In this document: positions 17,056 to 25,379 of the stretch, piece after piece
Layout of the letters: the number at the start of each line of letters is the position of its first letter
Position numbering within the stretch: the first letter of the stretch is position 1
Origin: Sphingobium sp. CAP-1
GTDB taxonomy: Bacteria > Pseudomonadota > Alphaproteobacteria > Sphingomonadales > Sphingomonadaceae
Reading direction: 5' to 3'
DNA length: 64,000 nucleotides
Assembly: GCF_009720145.1 (NCBI RefSeq)
Contig: NZ_CP046252.1
Location: 496,001-560,000 of the forward strand
Notes under the pieces: model-generated
Databases searched by the model: none
Told to the model about the DNA's origin: nothing
Seen by the model: only the letters and a program-made list of their open reading frames with translations
Made by a program: the position numbers and the translations under genes

Positions 17056-18279
17056 GTGCGGCAGCTTATCCGCAATATCGCCATCTTCGACGGAACGGGC
17101 AGCGCCCCGGTCGCCGGAGCGGTGGTCGTAGAAGGCGACAGCATCGCCGCCGTCCTGCATGACGAAGCCGCCATCGCCGCCGTCGAAGCGGACAGCGTGA
17201 TCGACGGTCAGGGCGGCACGCTGATGCCCGGCATGGTCGATTCCCATACCCATCTGACCTGGGGCAGCTCGGTCGAGAAAATCTATCACCAGTTCATCCT
17301 GCCGCCCGAAGAGTTGAAGGTCGCCGCCTGGCGCAATGCGCGCGTGCTGCTCGATCATGGCTTCACCAGCCTCTATTCGGCCGGCGCGCTGGGCGATCGG
17401 ATCGAACCGGAACTGGCGCGCGCGATCGATGCCGGCAAAACTCCCGGCCCGCGCCTCGTCCCCTCGACGCTGGAGCGCAGTCCCGAAGGGGACGAGGGCG
17501 TCGAGACGGGCGACGTGTTCAACGGGCGCGGCCCCGATGCGATGCGCGCCTTCGTCGCCTATTGCGCGGCCGAAGGGGTGAAGTCCTTGAAGCTGGTCAT
17601 TTCCGGCGAGGATGCGCTCAAGCCCGGATCGTCGCAGGACATTCTCTATACCGACGCGGAAATGCAGGCGGCGGGCGAGGCGGCGAAAGAAGCGGGCCTG
17701 TGGATCGCGACCCACGCCTATACGCCGCGTGCCATCACCCTGGCGCTCGAAGCCGGCGCGCGCATCCTCTATCATTGTTCCTTCGCCGACGATGCCGCGA
17801 TCGATGCGATGGCGGCGAAGAAGGATGATATTTTCTATGCCCCCGGTCCCGGCGTCTCGGTCGCCGCACTGGAGGCCTCGCCGCCGCATATCGATATGTC
17901 CGCGATGAAGGCGAGCGCGGCGGAGCGGCTGGAACTGGAGAAGATTCTGGTGCCCAAATTGAAGGCGCGCGGCGTGCGCGTGCTGCCGGGCGGCGACTAT
18001 GGTTTTCCATTCAATCCCAATGGCCGCAACGCGCGCGATCTGGAGCATTTCGTTACCTATTACGGCTTCACTCCGGCCGAGGCGCTCAGCGCCGCGACCA
18101 TGCTGGGCGGACAGCTTATGGGGCAACAAGTGGGACAGGTAAAACCGGGTTATCTTGCCGACCTGCTGCTGATCGACGGCGACCCGACCCAGGATGTGCG
18201 CATCCTGCAAGATTCCAATAATATCAAGATGATAATGCTGGGCGGATGGATGCACAAATCCCCGCGACCCAGCCTGTGA
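17056..18279 (+). CDS. Amidohydrolase family protein (imidazolonepropionase/prolidase-like)
   Basis: This 407-residue metal-dependent hydrolase has the amidohydrolase TIM-barrel layout. The HxH motif is in MPGMVDSHTHLTWG (~58-71). A possible carboxylated lysine lies in KSLKLVISGED (~176). Later metal ligands are in WIATHAYTPRAI and ILYHCSFADDAA, and the late aspartate region is VLPGGDYGFPFNPNG. No signal peptide is seen, so it is cytoplasmic. It may open a lactone or amide formed during aromatic breakdown, since it starts the run of ring-hydroxylating and ring-cleaving genes, but the substrate is not known. The start is GTG 17056 with a good ribosome site. Confidence 0.85.
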   Translation: MRQLIRNIAIFDGTGSAPVAGAVVVEGDSIAAVLHDEAAIAAVEADSVIDGQGGTLMPGMVDSHTHLTWGSSVEKIYHQFILPPEELKVAAWRNARVLLDHGFTSLYSAGALGDRIEPELARAIDAGKTPGPRLVPSTLERSPEGDEGVETGDVFNGRGPDAMRAFVAYCAAEGVKSLKLVISGEDALKPGSSQDILYTDAEMQAAGEAAKEAGLWIATHAYTPRAITLALEAGARILYHCSFADDAAIDAMAAKKDDIFYAPGPGVSVAALEASPPHIDMSAMKASAAERLELEKILVPKLKARGVRVLPGGDYGFPFNPNGRNARDLEHFVTYYGFTPAEALSAATMLGGQLMGQQVGQVKPGYLADLLLIDGDPTQDVRILQDSNNIKMIMLGGWMHKSPRPSL

Positions 18280-18304
18280 CCGCCTGACCGGAAAGACGTT
18301 ACCC

Positions 18305-19804
18305 ATGTTCGACGTTGCGATCATCGGCTGCGGGCCGGTGGGGGCTTTTGCGGCCAATCTCCTTGGCAAAGCTGGCGTCTCGGTCCTGGTGATCGAGCAG
18401 GAGGCGCACCCCTATCCGCTGCCCCGCGCGGTGCATCTGGACCATGAGATGATGCGCCTGTTCCAGTCGGCGGGCGTGATCGACCGGGTCGCCCCGGACA
18501 TGCGCGATACCGAAGGGCATCTGCATGTCGGCGCCGACCATGGCGTGATCCGTTACATGGGGACGGTCGGCCGCGCGCGTCCGTTCAGTTGGTCCAACGA
18601 CTATTTCTTCTACCAGCCCGAACTGGAGGATCATCTCCGCGACGCGCTGGCCGCATATTCCAATGTTACTGTTCAACTCGGTGTCGCTTTCGAAGGGCTG
18701 GAGCAGGACGAAACGGGCGTCACCCTGCGCCTGTCGAACGGCCGTAGCGAGCAGGCGCGCTACGTCATCGCCTGCGACGGATCGCGCAGCGCGGTGCGCA
18801 AGGCGCTGGGCATCCGCCTCGATGACCTGGATTTTGAGGAACCCTGGCTGGTGGTCGATGCCGAGGTGGACGGTCCCGTCCGCTTCCCCGACCTGTGGGG
18901 CGTGCCGGACGCCGCCGACCTGCAAAAATTGTCGGTGATGATGTGCGATCCCAAGCGTCCGGCGACGATCGTGCCGGGGCGCGGCAATCATCGCCGCTGG
19001 GAATTCATGCTGCTGCCGGGCGAGGACGACCGGGCGATGATGGCGCCGCAAGCGGTCGCCGCCCTTGTCGAACCCTATCTTTCCGGAGTGCCGCATCGGG
19101 TGGTGCGCGCCGCGACCTATCGCTTCCATGGTCTGATCGCCGAGCGGTGGCGGCGGGGCGGCGTCTTTCTGGCCGGCGACGCCGCGCACCAGACGCCGCC
19201 CTTTTTCGGACAGGGCATGTGCCACGGCCTGCGCGACGCCGCCAATCTGGCGTGGAAGCTGGAGCTGGTGCTGAAGGGCCGCGCGCCCGACAGCCTGCTC
19301 GACAGCTACCAGCCCGAACGCGATCCCCATGTCCGTGCGGTCATCTCCGCCGCCGTCGGCGCGGGCCGCTATATCTGTATGCTCGATCCCGAAGCGGCCG
19401 CCGAACGCGACGCCACCATGCGCGAAGCCGCGAAGGGCGCGCAGCACGGCACCGCCGCCGACCTCATCCCGGCCATCGCGACCGGCATCGTCGCCAGCGG
19501 CACGGCCGGTGCGGGCGAACGCTTCATCCAGCCGCGCGTCGGCGACCGGCTGCTCGATGATGTGACCGGTCCTGGCTGGCGTCTCTTCGCACATGGCGCG
19601 ATCGATGCCGACGATGTGAATGTGATCGACCTCGCCACGCTGGACGATCAGGGCGCGATTGCCGGCTGGCTGGCGGACCGCAACGCCGACGCCGTGCTGG
19701 TGCGCCCCGATCATTATGTCTTTGGCACCGGCGCGCCGGCTGACCTCCTCGCCCGCCGCGACGCGCTGATCGCCGGGCGCGCCCATCAGGAGATCGCCGC
19801 ATGA
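18305..19804 (+). CDS. FAD-dependent aromatic hydroxylase (MhpA/FdeE-like)
   Basis: This 499-residue group A flavoprotein monooxygenase binds FAD through GCGPVGAFAANLLG (residues 8-21). It has the DG motif in VIACDGSRSAVRKALGI and the GD motif in VFLAGDAAHQTPPFFGQGMC. A C-terminal thioredoxin-like domain gives the length typical of 3-(3-hydroxyphenyl)propionate hydroxylase (MhpA) and of naringenin 8-monooxygenase (FdeE). It should use NAD(P)H and O2 to add a hydroxyl group ortho to a phenol, preparing the ring for the VOC dioxygenase two genes on. It overlaps the HbpS-like gene by ATGA. Confidence 0.9.
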   Translation: MFDVAIIGCGPVGAFAANLLGKAGVSVLVIEQEAHPYPLPRAVHLDHEMMRLFQSAGVIDRVAPDMRDTEGHLHVGADHGVIRYMGTVGRARPFSWSNDYFFYQPELEDHLRDALAAYSNVTVQLGVAFEGLEQDETGVTLRLSNGRSEQARYVIACDGSRSAVRKALGIRLDDLDFEEPWLVVDAEVDGPVRFPDLWGVPDAADLQKLSVMMCDPKRPATIVPGRGNHRRWEFMLLPGEDDRAMMAPQAVAALVEPYLSGVPHRVVRAATYRFHGLIAERWRRGGVFLAGDAAHQTPPFFGQGMCHGLRDAANLAWKLELVLKGRAPDSLLDSYQPERDPHVRAVISAAVGAGRYICMLDPEAAAERDATMREAAKGAQHGTAADLIPAIATGIVASGTAGAGERFIQPRVGDRLLDDVTGPGWRLFAHGAIDADDVNVIDLATLDDQGAIAGWLADRNADAVLVRPDHYVFGTGAPADLLARRDALIAGRAHQEIAA

Positions 19805-20232
19805 GCCTCACCCTGTCCCAGGCCCGCGCGATCATCGACGCCGCGCTGACGCAAGCCCGCACCGACGGCGCGCAGCCGCTCGCCATCGTGGTGCTGGATG
19901 CGGGCGCGCACCCCGTCGCCACGGTGCGCGAGGATGGCGCCAGCCTGTTCCGTTTCGACATCGCGAAGGCCAAGGCATCCGGCGCGCTGGGAATGGGGGC
20001 GGATACGCGGGTCATTGCGAGCCGCGCCGCATCCAATCCTGTCTTTTTTCAGAGCGTCGTCGCCGCCACCGGTGGCCGGCTCGCTCTGTCCCCCGGCGGC
20101 GTCCTGATCCGTGATGTGGAAGGAACGGTGATCGGCGCCGTCGGGATCAGCGGCGACACCGGCGATTGCGACGAAGCCTGCGCCCTTGCGGGCATCATGG
20201 CCGCCGGCCTTTCCCACGGAGACGTAAAATGA
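19801..20232 (+). CDS. GlcG/HbpS-like (DUF336) protein
   Basis: This 143-residue protein of the GlcG/HbpS/PduO-C family shows LSQARAIIDAALTQARTDG at the N-terminus and the core IVVLDAGAHPVATVREDGAS. The conserved glycine-rich end follows (GGVLIRDVEGTVIGAVGISG, then DEACALAGI). Members bind haem or small aromatics and often sit inside catabolic operons as accessory proteins or isomerase-like enzymes. It is overlapped on both sides by ATGA junctions with the hydroxylase and the dioxygenase, so a role in the same ring-degradation pathway is very likely. Confidence 0.88.
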   Translation: MSLTLSQARAIIDAALTQARTDGAQPLAIVVLDAGAHPVATVREDGASLFRFDIAKAKASGALGMGADTRVIASRAASNPVFFQSVVAATGGRLALSPGGVLIRDVEGTVIGAVGISGDTGDCDEACALAGIMAAGLSHGDVK

Positions 20233-21119
20233 AACTGCGCAGCATCGAACTGGCGCTGCCCGGCGCGGCGGAGGCGGCCGCCTTCCTGACCGACATATGG
20301 GGCATGGCCCCGGCGGGGCAGATGGGCGCCATCCATTATCTGCGTGGATCGGGCCGCTATCCCTATCTGGTCGCGCTGGCGGAATCGGCCGACAGCTATG
20401 TCCGTTCCACCACCTTCGTCTGCACCGCCCAGCGGCTGGAGCAGTTGAAGCGCAGCGTCACCGCCGCCGGTCTGCCCGCCACGCCGACCGTGTCGAACGA
20501 TCCGGGCGGCGGCCATGGCATCATCGTCGAACTGGCCGAGGGCGAATTGCTGCGCTTTCTGGTCGATGCACGAGAAGTCGCGCCGATCGAGGGGCATGAC
20601 CTGCCGGTCAGGCTCACCCATGTCGTATTCAACAGCGCCGACGCCGAAGCGACCGGCCATCTGGTCGAGGACGCGCTGGGCTTCCGCGTGTCCGACCGGA
20701 CCAGGGGCATGGTGTTCGTGCGCTGCAACGATTCGCACCATTCGACCGCCTTCGCCCGCGCCGGCTTCGCCAGCCTCAACCATGTCGCCTTCGAGATGGA
20801 GGATATGGACGCGGTGATGCGCGGCATCGGCCGTCTGCGCGATTCTGATATGGTTCCGGCCTGGGGACCGGGGCGCCATGGTCCGGGCGCCAATGTCTTT
20901 GCCTATTTCATCGCCCCCTTTGGTCCGGTGATCGAATTTTCGACCGCCGTGAACAAGGTGCCGGACGATTATCAGGCCGGCGCGCCGGAGGACTGGACCT
21001 GGCCGGAAGGCCGGATCGACCAGTGGGGCATGTCCGACAAGGATTTCGCCGGCCTGCGCGCCGCCGAAGAGAAATTCCGCCATCGCCGCGACTGGGCGGC
21101 GGCCCCGCTTGACGCTTGA
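20229..21119 (+). CDS. VOC-family extradiol ring-cleavage dioxygenase
   Basis: This 296-residue two-domain vicinal-oxygen-chelate protein has the size and form of catechol 2,3-dioxygenase-type enzymes. The likely Fe(II) ligands are His131 (RLTHVVFNSAD), His185 (SLNHVAFEMED) and Glu236 (GPVIEFSTA). Their spacing is close to that of BphC (His, His, Glu). It should cleave a catechol-type ring next to the hydroxyls introduced by the neighbouring hydroxylase. The start is ATG 20229, overlapping the HbpS stop. Substrate size and exact cleavage position are not predictable from sequence. Confidence 0.87.
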   Translation: MKLRSIELALPGAAEAAAFLTDIWGMAPAGQMGAIHYLRGSGRYPYLVALAESADSYVRSTTFVCTAQRLEQLKRSVTAAGLPATPTVSNDPGGGHGIIVELAEGELLRFLVDAREVAPIEGHDLPVRLTHVVFNSADAEATGHLVEDALGFRVSDRTRGMVFVRCNDSHHSTAFARAGFASLNHVAFEMEDMDAVMRGIGRLRDSDMVPAWGPGRHGPGANVFAYFIAPFGPVIEFSTAVNKVPDDYQAGAPEDWTWPEGRIDQWGMSDKDFAGLRAAEEKFRHRRDWAAAPLDA

Positions 21120-22041
21120 CCGCCGGACCGCGCTCGCCGCGCTTGGCGGCGCGTGGATTGGCGCAACAGGATTGAAGGCCGCGCCGCGCGGCAGAGGAGA
21201 CAGAGACGTGACCCGATTTGTAAGTTTCCGCCGCCCTGACGGCACCCCCAGCTTCGGTCGCCAGCAGGGCGATACGATCGTGGAACTGGCCACCGGCGCG
21301 ACGCCCAGCCTGAAGGCCGCGCTGACCGACGGCAGCCTTGCCAGCCTGGCCGATGGCGCGACCTATGCGGCGGCCGACATCGTGCTGCTGCCGGTGATCC
21401 CCGATCCCGCCAAGATATTGTGCGTCGGTTTGAACTATGCCGAACATGTCAGGGAAACCGGCCGCGAGCAGAAAGAGCATCCCGCCATCTTCGTGCGCTA
21501 TGCCGACAGTCTGGTCGCCGATGGCCAGCCGCTGGTGAAGCCCGCCGTCACCACTCGTTTCGATTATGAAGGCGAACTGGCCGTCATCATCGGCAAGCCC
21601 TGCCACAAGGTCGCCGCCGCCGACGCCATGGCCTATATCGCCGGCTATGCCTGCTTCAACGATGGCAGCGCGCGCGACTGGCAGCGGCATAATATCCAGT
21701 TCACGCCGGGCAAGACCTTCCCCGGCACTGGCGGCTTCGGCCCCGCGCTGGTGACGCCCGACGACATTGACGACCTTGGCGCGCTGCGCGTCCAGACCCG
21801 CCTCAATGGCGATCTGGTGCAGGACCAGCCGGTCAGCGACATGATCTGGAGCATCGCCACGGTCATCGAATATATCAGCGCCTTCACCCCGCTGGCCCCC
21901 GGCGATGTCATCGCCACCGGCACCCCCGGCGGCGTCGGCGATAAGCGCACCCCGCCGCTCTACATGAAGGCCGGCGACAAGGTCGAAGTCAGCATCGGCG
22001 TCGTCGGCACGCTCACCAACCGCATCATCGACGAACAGTAA
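21109..22041 (+). CDS. Fumarylacetoacetate hydrolase family protein, possible Tat signal
   Basis: This FAH-fold hydrolase/decarboxylase acts on ring-cleavage products. It shows NYAEHVRETGREQKEHPAIF, the metal-binding FDYEGELAVIIGKP and FNDGSARDWQ, and TGTPGGVGDKRTPP. Two starts compete. GTG 21208 has AGAGGAG upstream and gives a 277-residue cytoplasmic enzyme. TTG 21109 adds 33 residues that look like a Tat signal (DRRTALAALGGAWIGATGLK) with codon use like the gene itself. I list the longer form. It overlaps the dioxygenase end by 11 bases and lies directly before the TonB receptor. Confidence 0.87.
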   Translation: MTLDRRTALAALGGAWIGATGLKAAPRGRGDRDVTRFVSFRRPDGTPSFGRQQGDTIVELATGATPSLKAALTDGSLASLADGATYAAADIVLLPVIPDPAKILCVGLNYAEHVRETGREQKEHPAIFVRYADSLVADGQPLVKPAVTTRFDYEGELAVIIGKPCHKVAAADAMAYIAGYACFNDGSARDWQRHNIQFTPGKTFPGTGGFGPALVTPDDIDDLGALRVQTRLNGDLVQDQPVSDMIWSIATVIEYISAFTPLAPGDVIATGTPGGVGDKRTPPLYMKAGDKVEVSIGVVGTLTNRIIDEQ

Positions 22042-22078
22042 TCAAGCGATCCAATTCATAAGAAGGGGAGGAGACACC

Positions 22079-24439
22079 ATGCGTAAATTCCACAAATCCA
22101 TATTGGCCATGGCCGGCGTCAGCGCGCTCGCCATCGTCGCACCCGCCTTCGCGCAGGACGCCGCCACGCCGCAGGAAGCGGCCGAAGCGTCGTCCAGTGG
22201 CGTCGATATCGTCGTCACCGCGACCCGCCGCGCTGAGCGTTTGCAGGATGTACCGCTCGCGGTTTCGGCGATCGGCGCCGAGCAACTGGCGGCGACCGGG
22301 TTCAAGGATCTGACCAACATTGCCTACACCTTCTCCGGCGTGCAGTTCGGCACCACCCCTAACGACGCGGGCTTCCGCGTTCGGGGCGTCGGCACGCTGG
22401 GTGGCTTCACCAGCGCGTCGGAAGCGCCGGTCGGTCTGGTCGTCGATAATGTCGTCGTCGGCTTCGGCAGCCCGGTCAACAGTCTGGGCGATCTGGAACG
22501 GATCGAGGTGCTGAAGGGGCCGCAGGGCACCCAGTTCGGCAAGAACGCCTCTTCGGGCGTCATCAACATCACCACCAAGAAGCCGGAACTGGGCGCGTTC
22601 AACGGCAACGCATTCGCTTCCTACGGCTCGCTCAACGAACGCGACATTCATGGCGCGGTGAACATTCCGATCGGCGGTAAGGCGGCGCTCAACATCTACG
22701 CCTTCGACCGGGCCTATGACGGGTTCATCAAGAATAGGGTTCGCGACGAGAGCTGGGGCGGCCAGCATTTTTACGGCACCCGCGCCAAGCTGCTGATCGA
22801 GCCGACCGATGGCTTCTCCGTCTATCTGATTGGCGACTATTCGCGTCAGAAGCAGAAGGGGCCGGGCCAGACCTGGACCCTCAACAAACTGTCCGACGCG
22901 CAGACCGCGCCCGGTGGCATCGCCGGCCTGCCGTTCGTCAACCTCGCTGCGCTGGGCGTGTCGCTCGGCCTGCACAATGATGTGTCGATCGAGGATGGCC
23001 GGGGCTATTATGATGTCGAAAATTACGGCGCGTCGCTCCAGGCGGATCTGGAACTGGGCGATTATACGCTGTCGTCGATCACCGCCTATCGCGAGTTCAA
23101 CGAAGCGCCCTACACCTACGCGATCGATGGTCTGCCCTATCAGAAATTCTTCGCCAAATCGAAGGGGGAGACGAAGCGCTTCTATTCGCAGGAACTGCGC
23201 CTGACATCGCCTTCGGGCCAGCCGCTCGAATATATTGCCGGCCTCTATCTGTCGCGCCAAAAGACCGGCCTTGGCGGCGGTCAGAGCGCCACGCTCAGCC
23301 CGGCGTTGCCCTATTCGGCCTTCCCGACCATCTCCATCACCAACGGCTATAATGTCACGCGCACCACATCGGACAGCGCGGCGCTGTTCTTCGACGGCAA
23401 ATATCATATCACCGACAGACTGAGCCTGATTGGCGGCGGACGCCTGACCCGCGACAAGGTGAAGGCCAGCAACTATTCCTATATCGATTCCGATCTTGCA
23501 CCGTTCGTGCCGCCGATGCTGTCGAACGGCTTCACCCCGTCGGGCACGGTGCCTTACACCGCGCGCGACCTTCAGACCGGCAAAGCCAAAAAGACCGATA
23601 TTTCCGGCCGTGCGGGTCTGGAATATAAGCCCGATCGCGACCTGCTGTTCTACGCCACCTATGCGCGGGGCTATCTCGGCCCGACCGTCACTTTTTCCGG
23701 CCTGACCGGCACGCGCAGTTCGGTCGCGCCGCAGACGGTGAACGACATCACCGCCGGCGCCAAGATGCAGTTCCTGAACCGCACCCTGACGCTGAACCTC
23801 AACGGCTTCTGGGACAAATATAAGGATCTTCAGACTTCGGTGTTCGACGGTCAGGAATTCCTGACCGAAAATGCCGGCGGCGCTGAGGTGAAGGGTTTTG
23901 AAGTCGAGGCGGTGGTCCGTCCGGGTCAGGGCTTCAGCTTCAACGGTTCCCTGACCTATTCGGACGCGAAGTTCACCGACTATATCACCGCCTGCCCCGG
24001 CGTGATCGTGCGGGCCGGCAATGCGGCGACGCAATGCACCGCGCCCGGTTCGACCACGGCGACGCCGCTCTATCAGGCGGCGGGCAACGTCCTGCCCGGT
24101 TCGCCCAAGATCAGCATCGTCATGGGCGCGAACTGGGAAAGACCGATCACCGATACGCTGACCTTCGACGCTTCGGCCAATATCTCGTTCCGCAGCAAGA
24201 CGCAGAATGCGGTGGCCGACAAGAATACGGTCCAGCCCGCTTATGAGGTGGTGAACCTCAACATCGGTCTGGGCGATGCGGATGGTGCATGGCGGATCGG
24301 CGGCTTTGTCCGTAACCTGTTCAACACCGACTTCAACTCGGCGATTCTGGGCCTGCCCTTCTCCGATGGTGGTTATGTGAACTGGCGCACGCGCGAAGCC
24401 GAACGCACCTTCGGCGTCACGCTCGAAGGCCGCTTCTGA
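22079..24439 (+). CDS. TonB-dependent receptor of the aromatic glycoside locus
   Basis: This 786-residue outer-membrane receptor has a signal peptide (MAGVSALAIVAPAFA), a TonB-box-like region (VDIVVTATRRAERLQDVPLA), a plug (VLKGPQGTQFGKNASSGVI near 140-160) and a beta-barrel ending in GVTLEGRF. It sits in mid-operon between the ring-cleavage genes and the esterase/glycosidase genes, 38 bases after the FAH gene and behind AGAAGGGGAGGAG. The likely cargo is the operon's own substrate, a large aromatic glycoside too big for porins. The start is ATG 22079. Confidence 0.93.
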   Translation: MRKFHKSILAMAGVSALAIVAPAFAQDAATPQEAAEASSSGVDIVVTATRRAERLQDVPLAVSAIGAEQLAATGFKDLTNIAYTFSGVQFGTTPNDAGFRVRGVGTLGGFTSASEAPVGLVVDNVVVGFGSPVNSLGDLERIEVLKGPQGTQFGKNASSGVINITTKKPELGAFNGNAFASYGSLNERDIHGAVNIPIGGKAALNIYAFDRAYDGFIKNRVRDESWGGQHFYGTRAKLLIEPTDGFSVYLIGDYSRQKQKGPGQTWTLNKLSDAQTAPGGIAGLPFVNLAALGVSLGLHNDVSIEDGRGYYDVENYGASLQADLELGDYTLSSITAYREFNEAPYTYAIDGLPYQKFFAKSKGETKRFYSQELRLTSPSGQPLEYIAGLYLSRQKTGLGGGQSATLSPALPYSAFPTISITNGYNVTRTTSDSAALFFDGKYHITDRLSLIGGGRLTRDKVKASNYSYIDSDLAPFVPPMLSNGFTPSGTVPYTARDLQTGKAKKTDISGRAGLEYKPDRDLLFYATYARGYLGPTVTFSGLTGTRSSVAPQTVNDITAGAKMQFLNRTLTLNLNGFWDKYKDLQTSVFDGQEFLTENAGGAEVKGFEVEAVVRPGQGFSFNGSLTYSDAKFTDYITACPGVIVRAGNAATQCTAPGSTTATPLYQAAGNVLPGSPKISIVMGANWERPITDTLTFDASANISFRSKTQNAVADKNTVQPAYEVVNLNIGLGDADGAWRIGGFVRNLFNTDFNSAILGLPFSDGGYVNWRTREAERTFGVTLEGRF

Positions 24440-24446
24440 GCATAGG

Positions 24447-24471
24447 GGGAGGGCGCCGGCGGCGCCCTCCC
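24447..24471 (+). terminator. Strong intra-operon hairpin after the TonB receptor gene
   Basis: The 11-bp arms GGGAGGGCGCC (24447-24457) and GGCGCCCTCCC (24461-24471) close a 3-base loop 8 bases after the receptor stop codon. No T-tract follows. It may be an inefficient terminator or an mRNA 3'-stabilising stem that lets the receptor be made in larger amounts than the downstream enzymes. Confidence 0.55.
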
Positions 24472-24478
24472 TTGCGGC

Positions 24479-25354
24479 ATGATCGAAAGGGACGGGGACG
24501 TGACGCAGGCCAGCATCAGACACGCCATCGCCGCGCTGGGCGTCGACCTTGGCCCGGACGTGCTGAACCAGTGCCGGGCGCTGTTCGACGCCGAGCAGTC
24601 GGCGTTGCAGGCGCAGGTTCCGGCGAGCGCCATGGACATCGCCTATGGCCCGCATGAGCGGCATCGGCTCGACCTCTATCGGCCGGCAGCGGACGGCTCC
24701 GCGCCGATTCTCGTCTTTGTCCATGGCGGCGGCTTCCTGAAAGGCGACAAGGGCGGGGCGTCGGACTGGCCCAACGCCAATGTCGGCCGGATGGCGGCGC
24801 AGGCGGGATTTCTGGGCGTCGTCGTCAATTACCGGCTCGCCCCGGACAATGTCTGGCCGGCGGGCGCGGAAGATGTCGCGGCCGTCATTACCTGGCTGAA
24901 GGCCAATGGGGCGCGGCACGGCGGCGATCCCGACCGGATCGTGCTGATGGGCACATCGGCGGGCGCGGTGCATGTCGCGGGCTATCTCCGCCTGGCCGGC
25001 GCGGGGGACGTTCGCGCCGCCATCCTGCTGTCGGGGCTTTATGGCTACACCCCGCTCGATCAGCGCGACACGCTCTATTATGGCGACCCCGCGCTCTATC
25101 CCGACCGGATGCCACTGGAGGCGGTGGCCGCCACCAGCCTTCCGCTGCTGGTCGCCTGCGCGGAGTTCGATCCGCCACGTTTCCAGGCCGAGTTTCTGGG
25201 TCTGATGCAGGATCGCATCGCCCGCCATGGCGCGATGCCGCGCGCCCTGATCCTGTCGGGGCATAATCATTATACCTTGCCCATGCATCTGGGCACCGCC
25301 GACCGGCGGCTGTCCCAGGAAATCTACGCCTTCGTGCGCGAAACCACCGCCTGA
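24479..25354 (+). CDS. Alpha/beta hydrolase (HSL-type esterase)
   Basis: This 291-residue esterase has the hormone-sensitive-lipase-type oxyanion motif FVHGGGFLKGDKGG (~79-92). The nucleophile elbow is MGTSAGAVHVAG (Ser in GTSAG, ~162), with an acid in CAEFDPPRF and His in SGHNHYTLP. No clear signal peptide is seen, so it is probably cytoplasmic. It may remove acyl groups from glycosides or open a lactone. It lies 40 bases after the TonB receptor and 25 bases before the GH1 gene in the same operon. Confidence 0.87.
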   Translation: MIERDGDVTQASIRHAIAALGVDLGPDVLNQCRALFDAEQSALQAQVPASAMDIAYGPHERHRLDLYRPAADGSAPILVFVHGGGFLKGDKGGASDWPNANVGRMAAQAGFLGVVVNYRLAPDNVWPAGAEDVAAVITWLKANGARHGGDPDRIVLMGTSAGAVHVAGYLRLAGAGDVRAAILLSGLYGYTPLDQRDTLYYGDPALYPDRMPLEAVAATSLPLLVACAEFDPPRFQAEFLGLMQDRIARHGAMPRALILSGHNHYTLPMHLGTADRRLSQEIYAFVRETTA

Positions 25355-25379
25355 CAATCATAATAGGAGAGACGGAACC

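Noticed and set aside
22025..25357. Open frame of 1110 codons on the minus strand
   Set aside because: It is antisense to the TonB receptor and esterase, has a composition typical of GC-rich shadow frames (Arg, Gly, Asp, Gln-rich) and no recognisable domain.
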